Counted from the first letter of the stretch, positions 1 through 6,715 are shown. The stretch: 9,742 nt of DNA from UBA2632 sp964452155 (GCA_964452155.1 CAYVLC010000097.1:1-9742); one strand, 5' to 3'. The notes: generated from the sequence alone by a model not told the origin. Numbers and translations: made by a program.

Positions 1-1
1 A

Positions 2-532
2 GTTGCACAAGAAGTTGTAGATACATTTTTGGCAGACCTAAGAAACCATAATAGGGTTGAGATAAAGGGGTTGATATACGACTTCTTGGGCACAATTAAA
101 GATTCGCCCAAAGTGAAAGAGGCATTTACTAAGATTGGCTTGATGCCTTACATTGACGAGTTGAGAATAGCAGACCAAACTCACAGCAAGTATTATACCA
201 AAAGACGCTTGTCTGAGATAAAAATACAGAGAAGAGACACAAACAAAGCCATCAAGAAAGAAGGAGAACAAGCATTGCGCAGTTTTTTTGAACAGGTGGA
301 AGTGGCCAACAGAACTTATCCGGAACTGAACTACGCTCCATTGATTGCAGAACTCAACAGTGTGATTGTTGAATACACAAACTTAATAAAAACCCGTGCA
401 ACTTATAATAAAAAAAGAGCCCTAAAAGCTAAGCAAGAGAAGAATGCTGCTTTGGCTAAGCAAACAAATACCGAAATGCAGCTGATGTGTGTAGATAAAA
501 AACCAACGGGGGTGATTTACTTGAGGCCTTAA
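2..532 (+). CDS. DUF6261-like protein, C-terminal part (5' end outside window)
   Basis: The frame is open from base 2 with no start codon of its own; the TTG at 29 is only an internal leucine, so this is the 3' portion of a gene starting before the window. About 176 codons are visible. The product is hydrophilic and predicted all-helical, with no signal peptide or membrane segment in view. A helix with a G-L-x-x-Y-I-D-E-L segment, a Lys/Arg/Glu-rich helix and a C-terminal helix ending in a basic stretch (KKRALKAKQEK) fit my memory of DUF6261, a Bacteroidota family of about 230-250 residues with no known function. If so, roughly a quarter is missing. The next thing downstream is a repeat cluster, not a co-transcribed gene. 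The family call rests on pattern memory and is moderately sure; no function is assigned. Confidence 0.6.
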   Translation, partial: VAQEVVDTFLADLRNHNRVEIKGLIYDFLGTIKDSPKVKEAFTKIGLMPYIDELRIADQTHSKYYTKRRLSEIKIQRRDTNKAIKKEGEQALRSFFEQVEVANRTYPELNYAPLIAELNSVIVEYTNLIKTRATYNKKRALKAKQEKNAALAKQTNTEMQLMCVDKKPTGVIYLRP

Positions 533-560
533 CGGTCAATGGATAGTAATGAATAGAAAT

Positions 561-641
561 CTGCGCTCCCGCAGGCGCAAGTCTCTGACTTGTGACTTGG
601 TAGAATCACTACCCACATCTTGAATAGCATGCTTTCGCATG
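561..641. repeat. Cluster of four small hairpins (REP-like)
   Basis: Four short perfect or near-perfect inverted repeats lie end to end: CTGCG/CGCAG (561-565 with 570-574), CGCAAGTC/GACTTGTG (576-583 with 587-594, one G-T pair), GGTAG/CTACC (599-603 with 609-613) and CATGC/GCATG (628-632 with 637-641). Loops are 3-5 bases. The block is more GC-rich than its surroundings and non-coding. Its position just before a RAYT transposase remnant fits REP sequences, the short palindromes moved by RAYT enzymes. The first hairpins could also end transcription of the upstream gene, but no T-tract follows them. Confidence 0.6.
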
Positions 642-653
642 TGAATAATTGGA

Positions 654-680
654 ACACGGATGACACGGATTGAACGGATG
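654..680. repeat. Three tandem 9-bp ACACGGATG-like units
   Basis: Units ACACGGATG (654-662), ACACGGATT (663-671) and GAACGGATG (672-680) are directly adjacent and share the core ACGGAT. From memory, ACACGGAT-type tandem motifs are common between genes in Bacteroidota genomes, often near RAYT genes. Here they lie between the hairpin cluster and the RAYT remnant and seem to be part of the same repeat locus. Confidence 0.6.
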
Positions 681-713
681 AATGCAGATAAATGCAGCGT
701 AGCGTCCTGGGAC

Positions 714-896
714 TGTTGGAAATCTTACACAGCAAATGAAATCAACAAGCGTGAAAGTTGTAGCGAAAAACTATGGATGCATGAAAGCTACAATCACATA
801 GTCAGGAATGAAGAGTCGATGAACTATATACGTAACTACATCAATCAGAACCCAGTAAAAGCTGGAATCACCGTATCAGAAGCTTCTAGCTTCTGA
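714..896 (+). pseudogene. RAYT (REP-associated Y1 transposase) C-terminal remnant
   Basis: An open frame runs from an ATG at 660 to a TGA at 894-896, but its first part is only translated repeat DNA. From about W at 717 it reads W-K-S-Y-T-A-N-E-I-N-K, then L-W-x-x-E-S-Y-x-H-I-V-R-N-E-E-S and I-R-N-Y-I-x-Q-N-P-V-K-A-G. These are the hallmark C-terminal motifs of REP-associated tyrosine transposases, the Y1_Tnp/IS200-like HUH family. About 60 residues remain of a protein that is usually 150-200. The N-terminal half with the HUH metal-binding motif is absent, and DUF6261 coding DNA lies upstream, so no active enzyme can be made. The stop codon lies inside the loop of the 878-917 hairpin. I am confident of the family and of the truncation. 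Confidence 0.8.
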
Positions 897-922
897 ATAT
901 AAAAGCTAGAAGCTTTTATTAC
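878..922 (+). terminator. Rho-independent-type terminator overlapping RAYT stop
   Basis: AAGCTTCTAGCTT (880-892) pairs perfectly with AAGCTAGAAGCTT (903-915), a 13-bp stem that gains an A-T and a G-T pair outward, with a 10-base loop. TTTTATT follows on the right. The stem includes the last sense codons of the RAYT remnant, and its TGA is in the loop. Confidence 0.65.
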
Positions 923-969
923 ATTCCAAATAAAAAACCCAAAACAGTAGTTTCTTGTTCTCTTATTGT

Positions 970-977
970 TATTTTTG
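970..977 (+). promoter_or_regulatory. -7 promoter box (TATTTTTG) for the DUF4230 gene
   Basis: This is an exact match to the Bacteroidota -7 consensus TAnnTTTG. A -33 box is poorly defined; a TTTCTTG lies at 951-957, closer than usual. The box's G is 49 bases before the GTG start at 1026, implying a leader of about 42 nt. Confidence 0.5.
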
Positions 978-1025
978 TAAATGAATAACTAGAATACGAA
1001 TAAATAGACTTAAATATATTCGCCT

Positions 1026-1640
1026 GTGAGCTTTATAAAAAGAAAATTCAATGTCTTTACCCTGTTTTTTATTGCAACAACCGTGCTGCTTACCATATTA
1101 CTTGTTTCAACTAATTTCTCGAAAGACAAAGAGCTTGGCTATGATAGTACAGCAATACTTAATAGGGTTGTGCCCATACAAGAGTTGGCATTGGTAAAAT
1201 ACAACTACTCTGGGGTAATTGGCTACAAAGACTTTCTGAAAATACTGAAAATAAATGTTCCCTTGACCGAAAAATCGTTCCTCTTGAAATACAATGGTTA
1301 TATAAAAGCTGGTGTAGATTTTGAAAACATGAAAGTGGCCGTGTCGGGCAAGGATGTTCACATCTCATTGCCAAGAGCCAGGATATTGGACACACTGATT
1401 GATGAAAAATCCATTAGAGTGTACAACGAGAGCATGAATGCTTTCAATCCGCTCACTATTGCCGATTACAACAAAGCCATCATGAAAGAAAAAGACAATA
1501 TGATAACCGATGCCATATCGCAGGGCATTCTGAAAGATGCCACCAAGCAAGCCGAAGTAGTGCTAACATCGATAATGAAGGATATGGGCTTTGAGAACAT
1601 AAAAATTACACAAGAAATAAAGATTCCACGACCAAATTAG
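1026..1640 (+). CDS. DUF4230 family membrane-anchored protein
   Basis: This 204-residue protein of unknown function has an N-terminal membrane anchor (about residues 10-28) after a basic start (KRK), so the rest probably lies outside the cytoplasm. The body carries DUF4230 signatures: K-Y-x-G-x-I-x-A-G-V-D-F (88-99), a V-x-I-S-L-P-x-A-x-I-L strand (112-121), and a C-terminal helix (about 160-190) with G-I-L-x-x-A-x-x-x-A. The start is GTG: an in-frame stop lies at 1011-1013 and no in-frame ATG precedes the anchor. The leader of about 42 nt after the box at 970-977 supports this start. The gene following 31 bp downstream is probably co-transcribed. DUF4230 proteins are widespread but uncharacterised, so no function is claimed. 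Confidence 0.85.
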   Translation: MSFIKRKFNVFTLFFIATTVLLTILLVSTNFSKDKELGYDSTAILNRVVPIQELALVKYNYSGVIGYKDFLKILKINVPLTEKSFLLKYNGYIKAGVDFENMKVAVSGKDVHISLPRARILDTLIDEKSIRVYNESMNAFNPLTIADYNKAIMKEKDNMITDAISQGILKDATKQAEVVLTSIMKDMGFENIKITQEIKIPRPN

Positions 1641-1671
1641 AAAAAAATAAACTTATAAATAAACATCCGTC

Positions 1672-2187
1672 ATGAAATTTACAACTAAGTTAATAATTTT
1701 TTGGGCTTCTGTTTTTTTGATTTTCCTACTTGGTATCATTTTTGTGATGACAGTGTTTTGGAGAGTTCATTTTAATTTTTGGCACCTGTTGGTTGCTTTT
1801 ATCATTAATGGTATAATTCCACCCGCTATTATCACCTCTTTTTTCTACAATAGACTAGATTACATGGAAACTGAGAACGATAATCCGCCCACTTTTACAG
1901 GTACCAAGACAATGGAGATTCCTTTTAAAGGGCGTACCAGTTGTCCGTTTGATGAAATGATGCAAAAAGTTGACCGACAATATATTATATCATATTCCGA
2001 TAGAAAAAAGAAAATTCTAAAATTTAGAACAGACACACGTATGCTCTCATGGGGCATAGGTGGCTATCTGAAAATGCTAGACGATGAAACCGTTGAGGTT
2101 TTTGTATATCCAGTATTCAAAAACTCTCGTAGAGAAGAGCTCACTTTAAATCAGACACTACGCGTGCTTTGCTCTATTTTTAAATAA
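1672..2187 (+). CDS. Hypothetical two-helix inner-membrane protein
   Basis: I do not recognise this 171-residue protein. It has two strongly hydrophobic segments (about residues 5-29 and 36-58) separated by an aromatic turn (W-R-V-H-F-N-F-W), then a soluble domain of about 110 residues. That domain has alternating charged and aromatic strands: a basic K-K-K-I-L-K-F-R stretch (about 112-119), W-G-I-G-G-Y-L near 126, and V-E-V-F-V-Y-P near 140. Both termini are probably cytoplasmic by the positive-inside rule. The ATG at 1672 is the only plausible start, just before the first helix. It lies 31 bp after the DUF4230 gene and before a strong hairpin at 2265-2296, so the two form a likely bicistron. 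No catalytic motif is visible. Confidence 0.7.
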   Translation: MKFTTKLIIFWASVFLIFLLGIIFVMTVFWRVHFNFWHLLVAFIINGIIPPAIITSFFYNRLDYMETENDNPPTFTGTKTMEIPFKGRTSCPFDEMMQKVDRQYIISYSDRKKKILKFRTDTRMLSWGIGGYLKMLDDETVEVFVYPVFKNSRREELTLNQTLRVLCSIFK

Positions 2188-2264
2188 AGCATCTTTAACA
2201 GCATGTCTTTTTATTACGGCTCTAGCAATCATCTGTTGGTACACACATCATTAAAACAATATTG

Positions 2265-2296
2265 AACCTGCTTTGGAACACATTCCAAAGCAGGTT
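2265..2296 (+). terminator. 14-bp perfect hairpin, likely terminator of the DUF4230 unit
   Basis: AACCTGCTTTGGAA (2265-2278) pairs perfectly with TTCCAAAGCAGGTT (2283-2296) around a CACA loop; a G-T pair can extend it. Only a short T-run follows (TTT, then GCGCTTT), so it is a strong stem with a weak tail. It lies 78 bp after the stop of the upstream gene. The remaining 2188-2520 gap shows nothing else except the promoter boxes listed next. Confidence 0.6.
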
Positions 2297-2437
2297 TGCG
2301 CTTTGCAGAAGCACTTTCTCCTACAGTCTGTGCCGAAAAGAAAAGTAAAGTAAGAATATTAAGATAAAGTTGTGTCTTTTGCAATCAGTTTTATGCAATG
2401 GATGTTCGTAAACCTTTTTTCTAAGTGAAAAAATAAT

Positions 2438-2445
2438 TACTTTTG
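2438..2445 (+). promoter_or_regulatory. -7 promoter box P1 (TACTTTTG), DUF4199 operon
   Basis: Exact TAnnTTTG match within the 11-mer AATTACTTTTG (2435-2445). A T-rich stretch at 2415-2420 is the only -33 candidate. It would give a leader of about 70 nt for the gene at 2521. Confidence 0.5.
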
Positions 2446-2476
2446 CATAGTTAGTAAGCAACACACACAAACAAAT

Positions 2477-2484
2477 TACTTTTG
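2477..2484 (+). promoter_or_regulatory. -7 promoter box P2 (TACTTTTG), DUF4199 operon
   Basis: Second copy of the same 11-mer, AATTACTTTTG (2474-2484), exactly 39 bases after the first. It would give a leader of about 30 nt. No clear TTTG at -33. The two copies may be tandem promoters or one promoter plus a decoy. Confidence 0.45.
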
Positions 2485-2520
2485 GGTCTTTGAAAGAAAA
2501 GACCACACATAAAAATACAA

Positions 2521-3051
2521 ATGCAAAAAGATAACAACAGTATGATCAGTTTTGCTATGCAAGCTGGTTTTGGATTAGGTGGATTTTGGATTTTTAAATA
2601 CCTATTTATAATAGGAGCCTCACAATATCCATCATTGAATTACGTAAATTCATTTCTCAGCTTTTTTACTCCTCTATTGCTGCTTTTTTATTTAATAAGG
2701 TTCAAGAATGTGAGCACCGACAATAAACTAAAATATTGGAGTGGTGTAAAACTAGGGATAATGGTTTTTTTCTTTGCCTCAATCATAGAGTCCGTCATTG
2801 TAATTATGCATATAGCATGGATAGACCCATCTTATATTTCCATTGTAAACGAACAAACAATAGAAGTGGCGCAAGCACTTAACTTTAATGACACAATGAT
2901 GGACGAACTTAAAAGACAAAGCTCATTTTCGCCCCTACTCTATGCCTTCAGACAAATATTGAGCAATGTGTTTATAGGATTCATCCTATCGATCTTGCTA
3001 ATGCCAGTTGCATCAAGAATAAACATAGACAGCAAGATTCTAAACAAGTAG
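2521..3051 (+). CDS. DUF4199 domain inner-membrane protein
   Basis: This 176-residue protein has four predicted membrane helices at about 10-32, 41-60, 74-99 and 143-163, and a hydrophilic segment (about 100-140) between the third and fourth. The layout, the G-x-x-x-G-x-x-W-Y/F-style first helix and the long 3-4 loop fit DUF4199, a Bacteroidota family of about 160-180 residues and unknown role. The stop is 24 bp before a family 2 glycosyltransferase, an arrangement I recall as common in Bacteroidales. By association it may help the glycosyltransferase's lipid-linked sugar work at the inner membrane; this is inference only. It is the first gene of the 2521-5634 cluster, behind two promoter boxes. 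Confidence 0.8.
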   Translation: MQKDNNSMISFAMQAGFGLGGFWIFKYLFIIGASQYPSLNYVNSFLSFFTPLLLLFYLIRFKNVSTDNKLKYWSGVKLGIMVFFFASIIESVIVIMHIAWIDPSYISIVNEQTIEVAQALNFNDTMMDELKRQSSFSPLLYAFRQILSNVFIGFILSILLMPVASRINIDSKILNK

Positions 3052-3075
3052 ATTTTTCAATTAATTATAGCCAAC

Positions 3076-4026
3076 ATGGATATTTCTGTAGTAATACCTT
3101 TGTACAACGAAGAAGAGTCGATTCCCGAACTACATAGCTGGATTGAGAGAGTGATGGAAGAGAATAGTTTTTCGTACGAAATAATATATGTGGATGACGG
3201 AAGCACCGATAATTCGTGGAGTGTTATCTCGCAACTGAAAGGAAAGTCTGACAACGTTAGGGCCATTAAATTTCAACGAAACTATGGGAAGTCTCCAGCA
3301 TTACATTGTGCCTTTCAAAAAACAAAAGGCGATATAGTAATTACTATGGACGCAGATCTGCAAGATAGTCCCGACGAAATTCCTGAACTATATAGAATGG
3401 TGCGCGAAGAGAACTACGATGTAGTTTCGGGCTGGAAAAAGAAACGATACGATGGCACATTCACCAAAAACATTCCTTCAAAAATATACAATGCTACTGC
3501 CCGTAGAGTTACAGGTATTAAGTTGCACGATATGAATTGTGGCCTCAAGGCATACAAAAAAGAGGTGGTGAAAAGTATAGAAATCTACAACGACATGCAC
3601 CGCTACATACCAGCATTGGCCAAAAATGCAGGCTTCACAAAGATTGGAGAGAAAGTGGTGACACACAGCCCACGCAAATATGGTAATACCAAATTTGGAT
3701 TGAGCCGTTTTTTCAATGGCTACCTCGATTTGCTTACACTTTGGTTCCTTTCGGTTTTTGGAAGAAAACCAATGCACTTCTTTGGCCTCTTAGGTAGTTT
3801 AATGTTTTTACTCGGGTTTGCAGCCATCGTTTTTGTAGGAGCATCAAAAATATATGCAATGAAGCATGGTCTTGGTTATAGATTAGTAACCGATTCGCCC
3901 TACTTTTTTCTGGCCATCACAGCAATGATTGTGGGAACACAATTGTTTTTGGCAGGCTTCTTAGGCGAAATTATGTCGCGCAACTCTGCCGATAGAAACA
4001 AATATCATATTGAAGAAGAATTTTAA
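3076..4026 (+). CDS. Family 2 glycosyltransferase, polyprenyl-phosphate type (DPM1/GtrB/ArnC-like)
   Basis: Likely moves a sugar from a nucleotide donor to polyprenyl phosphate on the cytoplasmic face of the inner membrane. The 316 residues have an N-terminal GT-A domain with V-V-I-P-L-Y-N-E-E (5-13), the nucleotide-binding V-D-D-G-S-T-D (39-45), the metal-binding D-A-D-L-Q-D (92-97) and the acceptor-side H-x-x-R-x-x-G (197-203). Two C-terminal helices follow (about 234-256 and 276-298), as in GtrB and ArnC relatives. Length and order are normal for the subfamily. It sits 24 bp after the DUF4199 gene and 17 bp before the nitroreductase-like gene, so co-transcription is likely. The exact sugar cannot be read from the sequence; mannose, glucose and aminoarabinose transferases share these motifs. 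Confidence 0.9.
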   Translation: MDISVVIPLYNEEESIPELHSWIERVMEENSFSYEIIYVDDGSTDNSWSVISQLKGKSDNVRAIKFQRNYGKSPALHCAFQKTKGDIVITMDADLQDSPDEIPELYRMVREENYDVVSGWKKKRYDGTFTKNIPSKIYNATARRVTGIKLHDMNCGLKAYKKEVVKSIEIYNDMHRYIPALAKNAGFTKIGEKVVTHSPRKYGNTKFGLSRFFNGYLDLLTLWFLSVFGRKPMHFFGLLGSLMFLLGFAAIVFVGASKIYAMKHGLGYRLVTDSPYFFLAITAMIVGTQLFLAGFLGEIMSRNSADRNKYHIEEEF

Positions 4027-4043
4027 AAAAAAGACTCCATATT

Positions 4044-4565
4044 ATGCATATCGATAAACTATTTTTACAACGAAAATCGGTTCGTTCGTTCTCAAACAAA
4101 GAGATAGATAAAGAGACAATCGTAGAATTGCTCAATGCTGCACGCTTAGCCCCATCGGCTGTAAACTATCAGCCATGGCGTTTCTTTGTATGTACTACAG
4201 AAGATATGAAGCAACGAATTGTAGAAAGCTATCCACGCAAGTGGTTCCAAAGTGCCCCACTCTATATAGTGGCATGTGCCGATAAATCGCAATCGTGGAA
4301 ACGATCGGCTGACAACAAAGATCATGGCAATATAGATGTGGCCATAGCCGTGACGCACTTAATGCTAAAAGCAACCGAATTGGGACTAGGCACTTGTTGG
4401 GTGTGCAACTTTGATGCAAGCGTACTTACAGATGCGCTCAACCTAGACAATGTGTTAGAACCTGTGGCAATTATCCCCATTGGATATCCAGCAGAGGATG
4501 TTTCTTTTGAAACAGAGCAACCCAAGAAAAGAAAATCGATAGAAGAGTTTACCGAATGGATGTAG
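4044..4565 (+). CDS. Nitroreductase-family flavoprotein
   Basis: A 173-residue FMN-dependent NAD(P)H oxidoreductase-like protein of the nitroreductase fold, probably a cytoplasmic homodimer. Family marks: the N-terminal R-K-S-V-R-S-F (10-16), where arginines bind FMN phosphate; A-P-S-A-V-N-Y-Q-P-W (36-45), which contacts the isoalloxazine ring; a helix D-V-A-I-A-V-T-H-L-M-L-K-A-T-E-L-G-L-G-T-C-W-V (98-120); G-Y-P-A-E (147-151); and K-K-R-K-S-I-E-E-F (161-169) near the end. The length matches the short branch of the family. Substrate cannot be predicted; these enzymes reduce nitroaromatics, quinones or flavins, or act in unrelated redox steps. It is 17 bp after the glycosyltransferase and 46 bp before apbE. 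Two neighbouring flavin-related genes suggest, but do not prove, a shared redox context. Confidence 0.9.
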   Translation: MHIDKLFLQRKSVRSFSNKEIDKETIVELLNAARLAPSAVNYQPWRFFVCTTEDMKQRIVESYPRKWFQSAPLYIVACADKSQSWKRSADNKDHGNIDVAIAVTHLMLKATELGLGTCWVCNFDASVLTDALNLDNVLEPVAIIPIGYPAEDVSFETEQPKKRKSIEEFTEWM

Positions 4566-4611
4566 ATCTCACTAGCAATTTATAACATTACAATCACATA
4601 CTCCACCTCTA

Positions 4612-5634
4612 ATGAAACACCTTAACAATACTTCAAAATATATTGTCCTTTTTTTTATTGCATCTTTATTTATAGGGTGTAATGCTAGCAACAAAAAAGA
4701 GGACTTCACCTACCACCAAGAAAGTGGCGAAATATTCCACACCTACTTTCACATCAAATACGAATATAGTCGTTCTGTGAAAGTAGAGATAATGCAGGCT
4801 TTGCAAAAGTTTGATCAATCGCTCAATCCCTTCAAGGAAAACTCCATTATTGGCAAGGTCAATAACAATGTGCCTGTAGTGCTAGACTCTCTCTTCGTAG
4901 AAGTGTTTGAGAAATCGATGGAAGTGTCTCGCAAAACAGATGGTAAGTTTGATATTACCGCTTCGCCTTTTATCAATGCATGGGGTTTTGGATTTAAAGA
5001 TATGGACAATGTTACTCCCGAACAAATAGATAGCATGAAGCATTTTGTTGGGTACAACAAAATAAGAATAGAAAATGGCATAGTGGTGAAAGACGACCCT
5101 CGCGTACAAATAAACACATCGGCCATAGCCAAAGGCTACTCATGCGATATTGTAGCGAAGGTGTTGCAAGACTTTGGCATAAAGAACTATATGGTAGAGA
5201 TTGGTGGAGAAATAACAATGAAAGGCACAAACGAAAAAGGTGACTGCTGGCGCATAGGAATTGACAAACCAACAGATGACGCATTGGCTATGCAACGAGA
5301 ACTACAACTTATACTATCTATATGCGATAAAGCAGTGGCAACCTCCGGAAACTATAGAAACTACTATGTGAAAGATGGCGTAAAATATGCACACACCATT
5401 GATCCACAAACAGGATATCCATCGGAGCAAGATATATTGGGTGCAACAATTATTGCCGATGACTGCATGACAGCCGATGCTTATGCAACAGCATTTATGG
5501 CAATGGGTGTAGAGAAATCTGTAGAAGTAGCAAAAACAATGAGCGGCTTGCACTACTATTTCATCTATGTAAAACCCAACGGAGAGGTATCTAATATGTT
5601 TTCAGACGAGTTTCAACAATTTATGGTAAATTAG
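4612..5634 (+). CDS. apbE: FAD:protein FMN transferase, lipoprotein (ApbE family)
   Basis: Attaches FMN, taken from FAD, to a threonine of extracytoplasmic target proteins such as NqrB/NqrC or RnfG/RnfD, in a Mg-dependent reaction. The 340-residue product starts with a hydrophobic segment and a lipobox L-F-I-G-C, so Cys23 is probably lipidated and the enzyme tethered at the inner membrane facing the periplasm. ApbE landmarks: F-D-x-S-L-N-P-F (67-74), K-T-D-G-K-F-D-I-T (108-116), S-A-I-A-K-G-Y (170-176), E-I-G-G-E (196-200), A-T-S-G-N-Y-R-N-Y (243-251), H-T-I-D-P-x-T-G-Y-P (261-270) and T-A-D-A-Y-A-T-A-F (287-295). Length is normal. No Nqr, Rnf or FMN-binding-domain gene is in the window, so the target is elsewhere. 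It is last in the 2521-5634 cluster; no clear terminator follows. Confidence 0.93.
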   Translation: MKHLNNTSKYIVLFFIASLFIGCNASNKKEDFTYHQESGEIFHTYFHIKYEYSRSVKVEIMQALQKFDQSLNPFKENSIIGKVNNNVPVVLDSLFVEVFEKSMEVSRKTDGKFDITASPFINAWGFGFKDMDNVTPEQIDSMKHFVGYNKIRIENGIVVKDDPRVQINTSAIAKGYSCDIVAKVLQDFGIKNYMVEIGGEITMKGTNEKGDCWRIGIDKPTDDALAMQRELQLILSICDKAVATSGNYRNYYVKDGVKYAHTIDPQTGYPSEQDILGATIIADDCMTADAYATAFMAMGVEKSVEVAKTMSGLHYYFIYVKPNGEVSNMFSDEFQQFMVN

Positions 5635-5676
5635 ATGGGCGCACAAAGCAAGTAGATAAAAAGAGCAAGAATCAGA

Positions 5677-5707
5677 TTGTGTGTTTAGTGCAAATAGTAT
5701 AGCTTTG
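5677..5707 (+). promoter_or_regulatory. Promoter TTG-N20-TAGCTTTG for the AraC-HTH/methyltransferase gene
   Basis: The exact -7 match TAGCTTTG (5700-5707) has a TTG at 5677-5679, 20 bases upstream, close to the -33/-7 spacing of Bacteroidota promoters. Transcription would begin near 5714, which coincides with the upstream TTG codon and so favours the ATG at 5732 as the start. Confidence 0.55.
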
Positions 5708-5731
5708 AAGTGATTGAAAAAAACTAGAAAT

Positions 5732-6568
5732 ATGGACACAAAACGTGAAAACATTGATTTTAATCGCATTGAGCTAGCTATAAACTATATTCGCACTCAT
5801 TTCAAAAAGCAACCCAGCCTAGAGGAGATTGCTATGGAGGTGAATCTAAGCCGTCACCACTTTCACCGACTCTTTACGCAATGGGCGGGAGTAAGCCCAA
5901 AGAAATTTCTTCAATATACTACTATCGAATATGCCAAAGCACAGCTGGAGGAGCAAAAAACACTGTTTGATGTATCGATGGATGCAGGATTATCGGGCAC
6001 AAGTCGTTTGCATGACCTATTTGTCTCCGTCGAAGCCATGACGCCTGGAGAGTACAAGAATGGAGGGAAAGACTTGACCATTTATTACTCTTACCCCACT
6101 ACTATATTCGGCTCTGCTTGCATTGCATCAACCCCAAAAGGCATTTGCTACTTAGCTTTTGGCGATAAGACTATTGCTTACAATGAATTGGTAGAGATGT
6201 TTCCCAGTGCAAACTTCATCCATCAAGAAAAAACTATCCATCAAGAAGCTATTGGGTTTCTACAAAACCCCAAAAAGGCACTCAATCCCTTACAGCTACA
6301 CATCAAGGGAACCGACTTTCAACTTAAGGTATGGAATGCACTTCTACAGATTCCTCTTGGACAGCTCACCACTTATGGCCATATAAGTAAGCATCTAAAC
6401 AATCCCAAAGCCAACCGAGCAGTGGGCACAGCCGTGGGGTCAAATCCTGTCTCTTTTATCATTCCCTGCCACAGGGTTATTCGTACTAGCGGAGAGCTGG
6501 GAGGCTATCATTGGGGTTTGGATTTGAAAGTGGCTATGATTGGGTGGGAAGCTGCCAAGACATACTAA
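5732..6568 (+). CDS. AraC-type HTH fused to O6-methylguanine-DNA methyltransferase (Ada-like, no zinc domain)
   Basis: Repairs O6-alkylguanine by moving the alkyl group to its own cysteine, and probably also binds DNA as a regulator. The 278 residues comprise an AraC-type double HTH (about 10-105; first HTH around S-L-E-E-I-A-x-E-V-N-L-S, second ending in the M-T-P-G-E-Y-K box), a linker subdomain (about 115-190) and a methyltransferase domain (about 192-278). Visible motifs are F-Q-x-K-V-W (196-201), T-T-Y-G-H-I-S, N-R-A-V-G-x-A-V-G-S-N-P with the arginine finger near 229, and active-site P-C-H-R-V (Cys246). Ada's N-terminal zinc domain, whose methylated Cys switches Ada to an activator, is absent. 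An in-frame TTG at 5714 would add six residues but sits at the predicted transcription start, so I chose the ATG. Homologues of this shape are usually annotated as methylated-DNA--protein-cysteine methyltransferase. Confidence 0.9.
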   Translation: MDTKRENIDFNRIELAINYIRTHFKKQPSLEEIAMEVNLSRHHFHRLFTQWAGVSPKKFLQYTTIEYAKAQLEEQKTLFDVSMDAGLSGTSRLHDLFVSVEAMTPGEYKNGGKDLTIYYSYPTTIFGSACIASTPKGICYLAFGDKTIAYNELVEMFPSANFIHQEKTIHQEAIGFLQNPKKALNPLQLHIKGTDFQLKVWNALLQIPLGQLTTYGHISKHLNNPKANRAVGTAVGSNPVSFIIPCHRVIRTSGELGGYHWGLDLKVAMIGWEAAKTY

Positions 6569-6659
6569 CTTAAAAACCTTTTTGCAGTGGGCTTGTTCTC
6601 ATAGAAGTAATAAGATTTGTTATTTTGTTTGCTAATTGATAATTGACAAAATAATTGTG

Positions 6660-6667
6660 TAATTTTG
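6660..6667 (+). promoter_or_regulatory. -7 promoter box (TAATTTTG) for speA
   Basis: Exact TAnnTTTG match, 49 bases (G to A of ATG) before the start at 6716, giving a leader of about 42 nt. No well-spaced TTTG at -33 is evident in the very AT-rich stretch upstream. The 147-bp gap holds no other feature that I can see. Confidence 0.5.
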
Positions 6668-6715
6668 TTCTACCAAAGTAAGATAATAAACCATTAAGAA
6701 AGAGATATAGAAAAT

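Noticed and set aside
660..713. N-terminal 18 codons of the RAYT remnant's open frame as genuine protein
   Set aside because: They are a translation of the 9-bp tandem repeats and the sequence after them, with no RAYT homology visible.
5714..5731. TTG start adding six residues to the AraC-HTH/methyltransferase protein
   Set aside because: It coincides with the predicted transcription start of the promoter at 5677-5707; the ATG at 5732 is a better start and leaves the HTH complete.
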